From the NCBI GenBank assembly GCA_963720375.1, contig CAVRFM010000025.1, positions 1 to 64,000 on the forward strand: a DNA stretch of 64,000 nucleotides. Direction: 5' to 3'. A program made the position numbers and the translations under genes. Numbering within the stretch: position 1 is the stretch's first letter; each line of letters opens with the position of its first letter. The notes beneath the pieces were generated by a model that saw nothing but the letters and a program-made list of their open reading frames with translations, had not been told where the DNA came from and searched no databases. Source of the stretch: JAPLHP01 sp963720375 (GTDB lineage Bacteria > Chloroflexota > Dehalococcoidia > UBA2247 > RBG-13-53-26). This document shows positions 34,795 to 45,138 of the stretch, in pieces.

Positions 34795-35478
34795 TTACCC
34801 GAAGAAGACCCTCTTCACGTCCTCAGGGTTGAAGGGGCCGCCGTGTCCGGACAGAAGAACCTTGGGTGAGAAATCAAGTACCTTTCTGATACTGTCCCGC
34901 AATTGCTGCGGGTCCTTAACCCACAAAGGGTACGCCGGCTTCCTGGAAACGCCAAACCTGCCGACGACCAGGTCACCTACGATGGCAACTTCGCCGGGGA
35001 AAACCACTGAGATTGAGCCCTCGGTATGGCCGGGAGTTCTGATCCATTTCGCCTCGATCCCGTAGTCATTGAGGTCTCCCTCTTCTCCATCCAGGAGGAT
35101 ATCCGGCTCAACAGGCTGTGCTTTCAGCCGGCTGACAAATATCTTGATGAACCTCTCCGACAGGTTCCGCGGGTGTAAATGAACGTTACACCCCTTCCGC
35201 ATCCATTCTGCATCCAACCGGTGAATAGCGATAGGGGCACCCAGCTCTTTCCTCAAATCCAGAGCACCGCCATAATGATCGATGTGCGCGTGGGTGATCA
35301 GAATCAGGTTGACCCTGCTGCGGGGGCCGGACGCTCTCCCGGCAACAGCCTTGAGGATTTTTCTCCTATAGCGGCTGGTAAGGGCATCTACCAGAACCAA
35401 CCCGTTTGCCCCCTCAACCAGGTAGACCCTGCCTGTTACAGAAGGGATCTCGACTATGGGTGTATTTTTCACTATCAC
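34795..35478 (-). CDS. Metallo-beta-lactamase-fold hydrolase (glyoxalase II-like)
   Basis: 227 residues, GTG start at 35478. The zinc motif THAHIDHYGGALDLRKELG (HxHxDH), the third His at RTPGHTEGSI, the bridging Asp at AIVGDLVVGR and the final His in LLSGHGGPF are all present. That is the full ligand set of glyoxalase II-type hydrolases acting on thioesters or similar compounds. Substrate not predictable. It follows the SDR gene by 77 bases on the same strand. Confidence 0.88.
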   Translation of the reverse strand: MIVKNTPIVEIPSVTGRVYLVEGANGLVLVDALTSRYRRKILKAVAGRASGPRSRVNLILITHAHIDHYGGALDLRKELGAPIAIHRLDAEWMRKGCNVHLHPRNLSERFIKIFVSRLKAQPVEPDILLDGEEGDLNDYGIEAKWIRTPGHTEGSISVVFPGEVAIVGDLVVGRFGVSRKPAYPLWVKDPQQLRDSIRKVLDFSPKVLLSGHGGPFNPEDVKRVFFG

Positions 35479-35555
35479 TCTGCGGACAAAGGCCGGATAC
35501 CGCCCCTGAACCGGATCAAGGGCCAGCTTTGATTTTTCATCCCATTCAAGATGGG

Positions 35556-36323
35556 CTAGAAAGGCATATTGGTAGTCTCGAGACCGCCATCAACCTCCAG
35601 TATCTTGCCTGTCATCCACCTTGCTGCAGGCGACGCCAGGTATAGGGCAGCCAGGGCGATATCCTCCACATCGCCGAGTCTTTTCATCGGCGTACGGTCG
35701 CACATTTTCTGCAGAGACGGCTCATCCAAGAGGGTTTTGAGGGCGTCGGTCAGTATGGACCCGGGAGCTATGCCATTCACTCTCACGTCCGGTGCCAGCT
35801 CGGAAGCCATGAGCCTTGTCATATGAATCAGGGCGGCCTTTACCGTACCATAAACACTGAAATTAGGTTGCACAACGCGTCCTGCCGCCGAACATATATT
35901 GATGACGCACCCCTTGTTCTCCTTCAGCTGCGGCAGGCAGACACGGGCGCAAGCTAAAGCCGATGCGACATTGAAATCAAAGGCTTCGTTGAACCGCTTG
36001 CGGCTCGTCCTGGGAATCTGATTCGGCACCGCCCCTCCGGCGTTATTCACAACAATATCGATCCTGCCGAAGGTCTCGATGGTCCTGGCCGCCAGCGCCT
36101 GCAGTTGGATATCGTCTTTGACATCGCAGGGAATAGCTATAGCCCGCCCTCCGAATGCCTTGGCCCTCTCTGCATTAGCCTGGATGTCGCTCTCTGTCCT
36201 TGCCGAGAACACCACGCTGGCTCCAGCTTCAGCAAAGGTGAGCCCGATTCCCTGGCCTATTCCTCTTCCGGAGCCGGTTATGACCGCCACCTTGCCGTTC
36301 AATCTGAATTTATCAGCTAGCAT
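35556..36323 (-). CDS. Short-chain dehydrogenase/reductase (SDR)
   Basis: 255 residues, ATG with GAGGAGGGAGAA before it. Classical SDR: TGSGRGIGQGIG (nucleotide loop), VFSARTES (an Arg after the second strand suggests NADP preference), NNAGG, catalytic Ser in ICSAAGR, and Tyr and Lys in VYGTVKAALIH. The C-terminal LYLASPAARWMTGKILEVDG is typical of FabG and 7-alpha-hydroxysteroid dehydrogenase relatives. It oxidises or reduces a hydroxyl or keto group; given the CoA-thioester genes at 52-63 kb a 3-hydroxyacyl or steroid substrate is possible. Confidence 0.88.
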   Translation of the reverse strand: MLADKFRLNGKVAVITGSGRGIGQGIGLTFAEAGASVVFSARTESDIQANAERAKAFGGRAIAIPCDVKDDIQLQALAARTIETFGRIDIVVNNAGGAVPNQIPRTSRKRFNEAFDFNVASALACARVCLPQLKENKGCVINICSAAGRVVQPNFSVYGTVKAALIHMTRLMASELAPDVRVNGIAPGSILTDALKTLLDEPSLQKMCDRTPMKRLGDVEDIALAALYLASPAARWMTGKILEVDGGLETTNMPF

Positions 36324-36569
36324 TTCTCCCTCCTCGATCGAATCGCCGTCAGCTTCGAAACAGCATACAGCATATCCGGCATTCTACCACGATGGAAACC
36401 GCATTCATTAGATTAGAAGTTCTACCTATTGTATTGTAACCCCTGGTGGGCCATTCGGAACAGTTACATTTGAAGAAGCAGGTATAATATTAGTAGTGAT
36501 GGGCAACGCCAAGTACTGCATTCAGGCAGACCGGCCCTCAATTAAGAAACCAATTGGCGGGAGGTTGCA

Positions 36570-36878
36570 GTGATTTTCCGTGTTGTGGGTGCCATCGTAG
36601 CGGTGGTCGTCTTAGTAGGAATATTCGTTTTTATGCTGTTGAACCGGAGAAGTTCAAAAATAATCCCACCGGCTCAACTCTCGCATTTAGTCTGCAGCCA
36701 TTGTGGCCTTGAATTTGATTACGCCTGGGTTCCAGGAGCATCTTTCACATCTATCCGTCTTGGTCCAGCAAGGCTTTTCAATTGTCCCCGGTGCGGAGAG
36801 GCTTCCTTGTTTAACATATGGGATACCAGGGTAGATCCGGCCACACATCATTGTGAGACAAGAATCGGACCATCATAA
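36570..36878 (+). CDS. Membrane-anchored zinc-ribbon protein
   Basis: 102 residues from GTG 36570, with GGGAGG seven bases upstream. One N-terminal transmembrane helix (VVGAIVAVVVLVGIFVFMLL) is followed by a zinc ribbon with LVCSHCGLEF and FNCPRCGEAS. The sequence between the knuckles has YAWVPGASFTSIRLGPARLF. Topology suggests the ribbon is cytoplasmic or surface exposed. The family is unassigned. A TATAAT at 36483-36488 could serve as its minus-10 box. Confidence 0.65.
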   Translation: MIFRVVGAIVAVVVLVGIFVFMLLNRRSSKIIPPAQLSHLVCSHCGLEFDYAWVPGASFTSIRLGPARLFNCPRCGEASLFNIWDTRVDPATHHCETRIGPS

Positions 36879-37050
36879 TATATATAGCACAAACGCATGC
36901 TGGAACACGTTAGTATAAAAGCATGGTGCGCACTTCAGCCTGGCATAGTCTTGGGATGGCGGGTTCACGTTCCTCTATGTGGCCCTAAGACTAAGCCAAT
37001 GAGCATGCCGATTTCTTACGGCACGCCTCTTGAACAAGTGGTTAGGCAGG

Positions 37051-37446
37051 CTACATTCCTCCAATAATCTTCTTTGCCTCTACTATTGGCCTAGGCAAAT
37101 CCGCAATTTCAAGCAGTTCTACCTCCGGCGGAACTTTCTCTCTAATACCAGATAGGTCTGCCTCCACCGCGCAGGCATATACAGGTATTCCGGCTGCCTT
37201 CGCTGCTTTCAGCAATGTCATGGGGTCAATGGGCAATCCCATCTTCTTCGCATTCTTTTCGATGACAGCAGCATACTTCGCCACCGGTGACGAATACTTG
37301 AAGTCCTTTTCTACAAATGCAACCAGAGCTCTCCATTCAAGAAACACCGACACATCCACCCCCTGCGCCTTGAGCATTGAGGCCATAACCAGGTTTGGTA
37401 TCAGAGTGTCCGTTTCCCCCGAGTGTACATCAATCAGTAGATCCAT
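37051..37446 (-). CDS. DsrE/DsrF-like family protein
   Basis: 131 residues from ATG 37446, preceded by GGGAGCAAA. The fold signature MDLLIDVHSGETDTLIPNLV, MASMLKAQGVDVSVFLEW and AAKAAGIPVYACAVEADL matches peroxiredoxin-like DsrE proteins that carry sulphur as persulfide. A Cys (YACAVEA) lies where many relatives have a reactive Cys. Sulphur transfer or a regulatory role is therefore possible, with no neighbours to support either. It is divergent to the LuxR regulator. Confidence 0.75.
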   Translation of the reverse strand: MDLLIDVHSGETDTLIPNLVMASMLKAQGVDVSVFLEWRALVAFVEKDFKYSSPVAKYAAVIEKNAKKMGLPIDPMTLLKAAKAAGIPVYACAVEADLSGIREKVPPEVELLEIADLPRPIVEAKKIIGGM

Positions 37447-37540
37447 TTTGCTCCCTTCCTCTACACCTGACCAGCCTTGCCACACCGTTGCAGACTTTAG
37501 CCAGGTCTTCCTTATTTGGGCGCGTCCCTCCCCGCCAAGT

Positions 37541-37556
37541 ATCGGAACGTACCGAT
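37541..37556. promoter_or_regulatory. Palindrome before the LuxR gene, candidate operator
   Basis: ATCGGAACGTACCGAT is a 16-base inverted repeat broken at one pair, lying 72-87 bases before the regulator's start and between divergent genes. LuxR-family proteins bind similar dyads. Unproven. Confidence 0.35.
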
Positions 37557-37627
37557 TAAATGCTAGTCAAAGAATGGATAAGAAGACAATACGGCAAACG
37601 GCGTATTTGTTGAAATCGCTACGTTAG

Positions 37628-38734
37628 TTGAATAAAATGCACATTGGACCCACATGTGAAGGGACGTGGAATGCAGTGACACAGCTATCCCAAGACAATC
37701 TCCGGGCGTTGCTATCAGCCATCGAGACGCTGCATCGCCCCACAAGCCTTGATGAGTTTCCTGCGGCAGTCCTGCAGGCGATCAAGCAGGTCCTTGCATG
37801 TAATACCATATGCTATAACCACGTTAGTCTCCCCGATTCAAGAATGACCTGGATTACTGAACCTGCAGATGCCCTGCCAGATCCAATTCTAAGAGAAACG
37901 TTTAACCGGAATCTCCAGGAGCACCCTCTTATTGCTCACTCCGGTTCAAAGGACGGTGGAAGAAGCGTTAGGATTTCCGATTTCCTTTCCCAGCAACAGT
38001 TTCATCGTCTGGCGTTGTACAACGAATACTACCGACCGTTAAACGTTGAATATCAGTTGGGGGCTGTCATCTCAGTCAATCAGCAGCAGATCATTGCTGT
38101 AGCCTTAGATAGGGACCGACCTGATTTTTCTGAAGATGATAGGTCATGTCTCGACCTACTCCGTCCACATATGGTGCAAGCGTATCGAAATCTACACACC
38201 ATGAGCTTAATGAAGCGTGCAATTGAGGGAAGTGGGAAGAGACTTGTCTTAGTGAAGCGGTACGGTTCGGCGCAATTGGCAAGTGATGATGTATGGCAAG
38301 TCATAGCCCAATATTGTGATGTGTCTCCTTCATCAGGTTACCTTCCTGATATCCTCAGGAATTGGATTGACCACGAGAGGTCCCGCTTTGGCGAAGACAC
38401 TGGTGACCTTTCTCCGTCAGTGCCCCTGGTTGTGAGTAAGGGCAGCCAGAACCTTATTGTCCATTTCCTACGGGGTGGCAAGGCCGCCGATCAGGACCTG
38501 CTTCTCTTGGAGGAACAACCGGCAGATCTTGTCTCTGTTTCTTCGGTAGAGTCGAAACTCACACCTCGCGAAAATGAGATTCTGGCCTGGTTGGCTCAGG
38601 GCAAAACCAATGCGGAAATCGGTCTGGCTCTATCGATAAGCCCTCGTACCGTCAAGAAACATCTGGAACATATCTACAGCAAGATGCAAATTCACAGGCG
38701 CAGCGCTGCCGTAGCTCGATCCTCGCACATGTAG
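37628..38734 (+). CDS. LuxR-family transcriptional regulator with GAF-like sensor
   Basis: 368 residues from TTG 37628; ATG 37637 (MHIGPTCEGTWN) is an equally good start. The C-terminal 60 residues are a FixJ/LuxR helix-turn-helix: LTPRENEILAWLAQGKTNAE, IGLALSISPRTVKKHLEHIY. The N-terminal 200 residues resemble a GAF/autoinducer-like domain (AVLQAIKQVLACNTICYNHV, FSEDDRSCLDLLRPHMVQAY). This layout occurs in regulators of catabolic genes. It lies beside, and convergent with, the 2-hydroxyacyl-CoA dehydratase-like cluster and may control it. Confidence 0.85.
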   Translation: MNKMHIGPTCEGTWNAVTQLSQDNLRALLSAIETLHRPTSLDEFPAAVLQAIKQVLACNTICYNHVSLPDSRMTWITEPADALPDPILRETFNRNLQEHPLIAHSGSKDGGRSVRISDFLSQQQFHRLALYNEYYRPLNVEYQLGAVISVNQQQIIAVALDRDRPDFSEDDRSCLDLLRPHMVQAYRNLHTMSLMKRAIEGSGKRLVLVKRYGSAQLASDDVWQVIAQYCDVSPSSGYLPDILRNWIDHERSRFGEDTGDLSPSVPLVVSKGSQNLIVHFLRGGKAADQDLLLLEEQPADLVSVSSVESKLTPRENEILAWLAQGKTNAEIGLALSISPRTVKKHLEHIYSKMQIHRRSAAVARSSHM

Positions 38735-38841
38735 ACACCTGTTTTTCTACTTCTGGCAAGGTAACAAAATACCCAACTGTCCTCAGAAGAAACAGTTTCT
38801 CCAAGAGCCACTGGCCCGTGCAGGCTGGGTTGCGGATCTGG

Positions 38842-40143
38842 TCAGCCCAGCCCCATCGCAGTGAAGAACTGGGATATCTTGTCCTTGATCTGGTCTACAC
38901 TCGTGTAACGCTTGTCGCAGATATCCATCCCTATGCGCAGGTACGGGACGCCGAGTTCACGGCACGTCTCGCACGCCATACTGGCAGTGGCCGCCATGTC
39001 CTTGTGGCCCATATGGCCAGGGAAGATGACACAGTCGATCTTGTAGTCTCTGACGATTCGTCTCATATCGGCAAGAACGTTGTCTGCCAAACCTCGTGCC
39101 TGGTGTACCATGGGTCCGTGCTGTAGAGCTCTCTTGGCCAGCCCCCGGAACATGGCATCCTCAGTTGAGGTATCCACCAATTCGTAGGGGCAGTAGCTCA
39201 CCATGTCCATAGCAATCACTGCTCCCCACTCCTGCTCCAGCCACGGGGCCAGCTCAGAGAAGAACATGGGTTGGATGTCATACCAGAGCAGCCTGATCTT
39301 CTGATTGGGCACCTCCGGCCTGTTCTCACGTATTCGCGCTTCGGCGTTGGCCACAAGGTCCCTGTACCATTGCGTTTTTGCAGGGTCCCCGGCGCCGCCG
39401 GTATTGAGGGTGTAGAAGCCTGACATTGGCATGATGTAGCTGTGGGGCGCGGGCACCGCGCGCCTCAGGTCGCTGTACTCCAGCCACAGTGCATACCCCT
39501 TGTTGGTTTCCTCCACAACCCTTTTGAGGCGGTCCATATCCATGGACTTGCCAGTATGCTTTTCGACAAACTCAACCATCCTCTTCAGTTCCCCGGCGTA
39601 GTAGTCGAAAGCTCGCGTATCGTCGTGATAGGGAGGGTCAGGGGCAAAAACGGGAACGTCCCGCCAGTCCGGGTGGTTCATGAACGCTGCGTGCAAGCCG
39701 GCCACGCCGTCACATGGCTCGGTCAGAGCCAGATACGCTGTGGGAATGGGCAACAGCCCGGCAACCTGATAGTAGAGCAGGAGCCGCAGAAGCGTGCAAC
39801 AGTCTGAAGGAACCCCCAGTCTGTCCATCTCCTCCAGGTCTTCTATAGTGTGCGGGCTTCCCCCAGTGCCACCCGCGGCAAACTGCTGCTGAACGTGAAA
39901 ATACCCGGGGACGTACATGGCTGTCAGTATCTCGACGGGATTGGTGTACTGGCTGGCCAAGAACGGCTTCCCTTGTTCGACGCACTCAATAATCACTCTG
40001 TGGTTGTCTATTATGTTCTCGACTAGGAAAGCCTGTAGATTCCCCATTTCACCCGGGTCCGCTTTGAGGACTTCCAGCAATGGCTGGAACATGGTGACTT
40101 CCTCTCTCATTCTGGACAGGCTTCTCTCTTTCTTCTCATCCAT
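38842..40143 (-). CDS. 2-hydroxyacyl-CoA dehydratase/benzoyl-CoA reductase family subunit (HgdB/BcrC-like)
   Basis: 433 residues, intact. The family pattern of a 4Fe-4S subunit is seen: LLPIPTAYLALTEPCDGVAG, a second region with VIFPGHMGHKDMAATASMAC and the end GVPYLRIGMDICDKRYTSVD, QIKDKISQF. These proteins bind a cluster and a CoA thioester and remove water from 2-hydroxyacyl-CoA or reduce aromatic CoA esters after ATP-driven electron supply. Its start overlaps the end of the broken partner subunit by eight bases, so the two formed one operon. No activator gene (HgdC/BcrA type) is visible in this window. Confidence 0.87.
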   Translation of the reverse strand: MDEKKERSLSRMREEVTMFQPLLEVLKADPGEMGNLQAFLVENIIDNHRVIIECVEQGKPFLASQYTNPVEILTAMYVPGYFHVQQQFAAGGTGGSPHTIEDLEEMDRLGVPSDCCTLLRLLLYYQVAGLLPIPTAYLALTEPCDGVAGLHAAFMNHPDWRDVPVFAPDPPYHDDTRAFDYYAGELKRMVEFVEKHTGKSMDMDRLKRVVEETNKGYALWLEYSDLRRAVPAPHSYIMPMSGFYTLNTGGAGDPAKTQWYRDLVANAEARIRENRPEVPNQKIRLLWYDIQPMFFSELAPWLEQEWGAVIAMDMVSYCPYELVDTSTEDAMFRGLAKRALQHGPMVHQARGLADNVLADMRRIVRDYKIDCVIFPGHMGHKDMAATASMACETCRELGVPYLRIGMDICDKRYTSVDQIKDKISQFFTAMGLG

Positions 40144-41301
40144 GTTTGCCCCCCAATGTCTCCAGAAATGCCTGGATCCTTGTTCTCAACTGACCGACAC
40201 CGCTCAGAGTATATTCGCGGTCCATGCACAGAAGGGGTATTTTCGCTTTCCTTGAAGTCATTTTCCAGCGAGTATTGCTCAAACCCCCATAGCTCACAGA
40301 ATGTTAGTCGCACAAAAATGACGCCGTTCACGTTGAAATCCTTAATCATGTTCTTGATAAACTTGACTCTTTCCCCGTATCTGGTATACATGCGAGCACA
40401 CGATGGGCGATCAGCAACATAGTACTGTGCTAAGGCTGTCAATGGGTCATCGATGTTCTGATCCACATCCCTCCATATCATTCTGGAGCCAAAACAAAGA
40501 GAATCGGTTACCACCAGACCACCTTGAGCTTCGATAACCTTCAAGTATTCCGGATTGTCCAGTTCGCCGCCCATGATCATCAATCTGGCTCGGTGGTCAG
40601 AATGGCCGCTTGCCCTGCCAACATCCTCCAGCAACTCACCAAGCAACTGGTTGTACCGGCTCGCCCGGCATGGCAGTACCGGCGACAGTGACGGCCAGCA
40701 TCTCAGCTCCCGTGATCGGCGGTCTTTCCCTCTTGCGCAGCTCGTAGAGGTCTCTCTGGCGGCGCCGCGATGTGTTATGAAGCGCTATTGCCTCCCTCAG
40801 CTTGGCATCGGTTATCTCAACCCGGAAATGCTCTTGCATATTCTCCCGGAGAATGACAAGTTCGCTACGGAACCACTCCACCTGTGCCGGCTCATCCTTT
40901 CTGGGGAGACTGAGAATCTTCACGAAGGGGGTCTTCATCTGGCGTATCCAGTGGTCATAAAGGCGGCGTATGTGGTCGCAGCTGTTGAGAATGACCAGGC
41001 CATCCGGGAAATCGTACTCGCCTTTGAGCGCCAAATTGAATGCGTGACGGGGAAAGGAGCAATTGATATTGCCGAGGTAGGCATGTGACAATTCTGTGCC
41101 TGTGCTGCCTGTAGCCCTGACTCGAAACGGGAGGAATCCGGCGGCAGAAATCATCTCTACAGGCATCGCTGCGCAGAAGTATCCCACGGTCTTGCCGCCC
41201 TGGTCTTTCCACTTCTGCACCTCAGGATTGACGATGGTCTGAGCTGCTTCGGAGAATGTTTGGAAGGCCCTGGATTTGATATTCGTCTGCAATGGCTCCA
41301 C
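40136..41301 (-). pseudogene. 2-hydroxyacyl-CoA dehydratase family partner subunit, two frameshifts
   Basis: The N-terminal frame (41301-40636) reads VGYFCAAMPVEMISAAGFLP, NCSFPRHAFNLALKGEYDFP and ILNSCDHIRRLYDHW, with the cluster Cys residues of HgdA/BcrB-like proteins. Near 40665 an extra G moves it to a frame reading YNQLLGELLEDVGRASG and FVRLTFCELWGFEQYSLEND. Near 40255 a second extra base moves it again to IPLLCMDREYTLSGVGQLRT and RIQAFLETLGGKHG, stopping at 40136. Restored length is about 387 residues, normal for the family. As it stands the complex cannot be assembled. Confidence 0.85.
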
Positions 41302-41390
41302 CTCCTCTTTGACGGTTGTCTGCTGCTTTGGCTGAAAGGAAATCCCTCAGGAGTCACACACCAAATTGGCCTTGCCGCCCAGACCCCAGT

Positions 41391-43118
41391 CTATCCGTAC
41401 TTCTTGGGCTTCGCCGAATCCTGCACCTTCTTCTTGACCTTGAAGACCTCGTCTACCAGCGACTCCGGCTCCTTCTTGTCTGACTCCTCCCATGGCTTGG
41501 CCAGATTCAGGTCCTTGGCGATGATCTTGTAGCAGTTGTAGGACTCGCTCGACCCGGCGTTGGACCCCAGGTGCCAGCAGCCGCCGGTGGCGTAGAGGTT
41601 CTTGATCGGCGTCCGGTGGTTGGCCAGCTCCGGAGTGGGCCGGTTGCCCTCGACCTGCCAGGAGTTGCGGTCTATGCCGGCCATAGTCCCCATAGGCGCC
41701 AGGTTCTTCATGCGCAGGTGGTCAAAAGGACTGTTGGTGTCAACGCCGATGACGTTGTCCCACGTCATGTTGGGGGCATACTGCTGCCAGATCTGGATCA
41801 GTTCGTCTGCATAGCGCTCCTTGATCTCCAGCCATTCCTTCTCCGTGTGTCTCGTAGCCGGCGGCGCCAACTGCTCGTTCTGGACACGTGCTTGCCCGGA
41901 GGAGCGTAGGAGGGATCAGCCAGGCTGTGGCAGCCGACCGTGGGTGCGTAGTCCTCAAAGGGCGGCCATTTCCCCATCTTCATGTACATGCACTCCCGGG
42001 CGATGTGGTCGGGGCTGGAGTCCGGCTGCATGCCCAGCCACTCGCATTCATGGATGTCCGGGATGAAGGCCTCCGCCTTGTACTTGGGGGCCTCGTGAAC
42101 CGCGAAGGTGTACCACATCAGGCAGCCGAAGCTCTTCTCGATGAGTTCCACCCGCTTCGCCAGCACGGGGTCGATGTACTCCCGGCCAATCAGATCAAAG
42201 CAGAGTTGCTGCGGCGCCATGCCGGCGCTGACCACGATCTTGTTGGCCTTGATCTGGCTGCCGTCCATGAGTCGGATGCCCTTGGCGGTGCCGTTCTCGA
42301 TGATGACCTTGTCCACTTCGGCATGGGTGTAGAACTTGCAGCCCATGTGCACCAGTATCTGGTGCGCTGCGTGGGCTATCTGGTGCGTCCCGCCCGGGGT
42401 GAAGCCTATCAGGGGCAGGTAGGAGGCGAAGCCCATGGCCGTGGGTCCGCAGCCGGACTCATTGATGTCGTTGACGCCGGAGACCGCAAATCTGAGGATG
42501 CAGGACTGCAGCTCCGGGCTCTCGAACCATTCCTTGATCACGCGCATGGTGCTGGCGCTGAGGGCCAGCCCATCGGGGGTGAATCCAGCCTCGACCATCT
42601 TCGGGAAGAACTCCAACTGCCTGTTCAGGATCCGGGGTCAGCTCTGACCTCCGCCGGATTGAACATCAGGTCTGCCTGGACTCTCCAGTACTCCCTGCTC
42701 CGCTGCATCGCCGACAGCTTCAGCCACTTGTCGGCATCCTTCTTGGAGAACCGGGCGATCTGCTCCGCCGGCGTTCCTGTTAGGATCGTACTTCGGCTGT
42801 AGATGCCTAGTGCGGTCTCGTTGTTCTTGAAGACAAAGCCATCGCTGCACAGGTGCTGATCCCAGCGGCCCCCATACTCCCAGAACTCCGGGAAATCGCG
42901 CCAGACGGGCAGGTAGTACATGGGCAGGATGATGTTGGCATGGGTGTTCCCGCGGAACCCCGGAGCCGAAGTCTCTTCGGTGGCCAGACACCCGCCGATC
43001 TCATGCCTCCTCTCAAAGATGCCGACGCTCATGCCCCCATATTTCATCAGGTACATCGCCAGCAGCAGGCCCTTGTTGCCTCCTCCGATTATCACTGCAT
43101 CGAACGCAGATCAGCCAT
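41391..43118 (-). pseudogene. FAD-dependent oxidoreductase (phytoene desaturase-like), three frameshifts
   Basis: ATG 43118 has a perfect GAAGGAGGTACG before it and reads MADLRS, then shifts near 43105 to VIIGGGNKGLLLAMYLMKYG (the dinucleotide-binding GxGxxG, here GGGNKG). Further breaks lie near 42635 and 41880. The remaining text, including SGCGPTAMGFASYLPLIGF, TPGGTHQIAHAAHQILV, KGIRLMDGSQIKANKIVVSA and IKNLYATGGCWHLGSNA, is typical of the phytoene desaturase/NAD(P)-binding oxidoreductase family. Restored length is about 575 residues. It is adjacent to the dehydratase genes and probably served as their redox partner or a substrate oxidase. Confidence 0.85.
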
Positions 43119-43188
43119 CGTACCTCCTTCCTGTTGATGGAATGCCTATGTGAAAATCATCAAAATGGTAGTCTTCCGGGGATTAGCA

Positions 43189-44659
43189 TCAGACTGCCCT
43201 GGCATCAGCTTTCTCCTGTCTGTGTTCCAGGCTTGCTTTGACTTTCGAATAGTAGGCTGCATAGCCGAGCGATCTAATGGCCAAATCCAGGTCAAGATAG
43301 GCAGGCAGGCCTCGTGCTTGTAGCTGGCGTGACATCTCCTGAATGGCCGATAAGCTAGTCCCGTAGATCCACACGTTCACTGTCTTCGAGCAGCCTCTGG
43401 TGAATCTATCCAGCATGTCCACAATCATGGGGAACATGGGCACAAGCTGCCTGCCGCAGGCAAAGACAATGGTGGCACAATCCACATTGGCGTCACTCAG
43501 CACCAGGGACAGTGTACCTTCGAGAACCACGAATGGGTTAGACGAGGACATACTCCGCGAGTCAGACATAGCCGGCCCTATGTCAACCGGGTTGCCTCCC
43601 AGCCTGGGAAACAATGCCGACAGCTTGCCGACGGTATCTGAGGAGAAGCGGGCTACAGACAGTCCTGAGGCTGATGCTGCATCGGCGGCTATTACGCCCT
43701 GCCCGCCGGTAAGGGTAATAACGGCGAAACGGTTCCCAGCCGGAAGAGGCTGAAAGAGAAGCGTCCTGGGTACTTCAAACAGCTCCTGCCAGGTGTTGAC
43801 CCGTATTGCTCCGACCTGCCTTAAGGCGGTGTCGTATATCTTGTCAGTACCGACCAGTGAACCTGTATGGGAGGCCGAGGCTCTGGCTCCGGCCTCGCTG
43901 CGCCCTGTTTTCAGGACCACCAGCGGTTTGGTGGCCGTCAGCCTCCGGGCGGCCTTCATGGAATTCTTCTCCATCCCTGACATCTTCGAGATGCATGGCC
44001 ACGACTTTGGTGTCAGGGTCATCGGCAAAATAGTTCATCATGTCGACTTCATTAACGTCGCACTTGTTGCCGATATCGCACATCTTGCTGATGGGATAAG
44101 CCCAGTCGTCCAGGGGCATCTGGTGAGGGCCGATAGAACCTGTCTGGCCGCACAGACCTATCCCGCCCTTTTCAATTCTGTCGTTGTCTGTATAGGGTGG
44201 AACCGTGACCAAGCCGTTGGCTGAATTGACAACGCCGAATGTATTGGGCCCCATGATGCGTATCCCCGAATGGCGCGCGATCTCGGTCAGTTGTCTCTGG
44301 AGTCCCGCACCATCCTCACCCGACTCGGTGAATCCTTCAGAGAGCACAATGGCTGCCTTCACGCCCCTAAGGGCGCATTTCTGGACGATCTCGGGTATTG
44401 TTGGCGGCGGAGTAATCACCACCGCCAGGTCTGCATCCCCGGGCACCTCGCTGATGTCGGTGTACGCCTTCAGGCCAAGTACCTCACGGTATTTCGCCGG
44501 ATCAGGATTGACGGGGTATATGCCGCCGCGGAAACCGAAGTGGAGCATGTTCCTGATCACCCAGTGGGCAGTTCCTGGCATCTCTCTCAGCGAACCGAAG
44601 ACGGAAACGCCCCGGGGTTCGAAGAAAGCCTGCATGTTGTCGTTGTTATCAGTACTCAA
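43189..44659 (-). pseudogene. Acyl-CoA synthetase (ADP-forming) alpha-subunit-like, one frameshift
   Basis: The first frame (TTG 44659, GAGG upstream) contains the CoA-binding domain FFEPRGVSVFGSLREMPGTA, GGIYPVNPDPAKYREVLGL, and IMGPNTFGVVNSANG. Near 43975 one extra C changes frame; the second reads MKAARRLTATKPLVVLKTGR, then ASASHTGSLVGTDKIYD with the phospho-His, VITLTGGQGVIAADAAS and NPVDIGPAM to 43189. Restored length is about 489 residues, matching the intact paralogue at 8.7-10.1 kb. It would couple acyl-CoA release to ATP formation; here it is broken. Confidence 0.87.
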
Positions 44660-44817
44660 CTCCGCACCTCAAACACACACAGTATACAATATAGGCCCTG
44701 CAATTGGGCATGCCTCCCAATCAGAAGGTTGTGATATTAATAGTCTCCTCAGTTGCATTACTGATCCTCCCTGGAATAGGATACGACTTGGCATGGCCTA
44801 TGAGTTTTGATCCATGG

Positions 44818-44898
44818 TGGGGAAGGGGAGACTCAACTCCCACGCCTCGCGGCACATGGTCCTAAGCCATGCCTGTCTGCCAATTCCAGCACTTCCCC
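44818..44898 (-). tRNA. tRNA-Leu(UAG)
   Basis: 81 bases on the minus strand: acceptor GGGGAAG with CTTCCCC plus A, D arm with TGGAATTGGCAGACA, anticodon arm CATGG-CTTAGGA-CCATG with anticodon TAG, a long class II variable arm TGCCGCGAGGCGT and T arm GGGAGTTGAGTCTCCC. CCA is not encoded. The accessory island of 45-48 kb lies on its 5' side on this strand. Confidence 0.95.
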
Positions 44899-45138
44899 AA
44901 ACACAAAGCGGCTTCATATTTTATCATGTTGCTTAACACTCTGACTAATATTCCCTGGTAGCTGCCAGCAATCACCTGATAATAGTCCTGTTCAACTGAA
45001 GCCAAGCGTACACTTGATGATGCGACCATCCGGGACTCAAAGGATAGAGTATAATCCAGCCTAAATAGCTACAGCACTTGGGTATCGCGATGCAAAGGCC
45101 TGCTGGGTAGACCAGAAGGAGCCAGAAGGAGTCTGAGG

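Noticed and set aside
40136..41301. Programmed frameshifting in the dehydratase subunit
   Set aside because: Neither break has a slippery heptamer with a following structure that I can see, and neighbouring genes are broken as well.
41888..42802. Plus-strand frame of 304 codons opposite the FAD oxidoreductase remnant
   Set aside because: The minus strand has clear flavoprotein motifs; the plus frame is a high-GC shadow without motifs.
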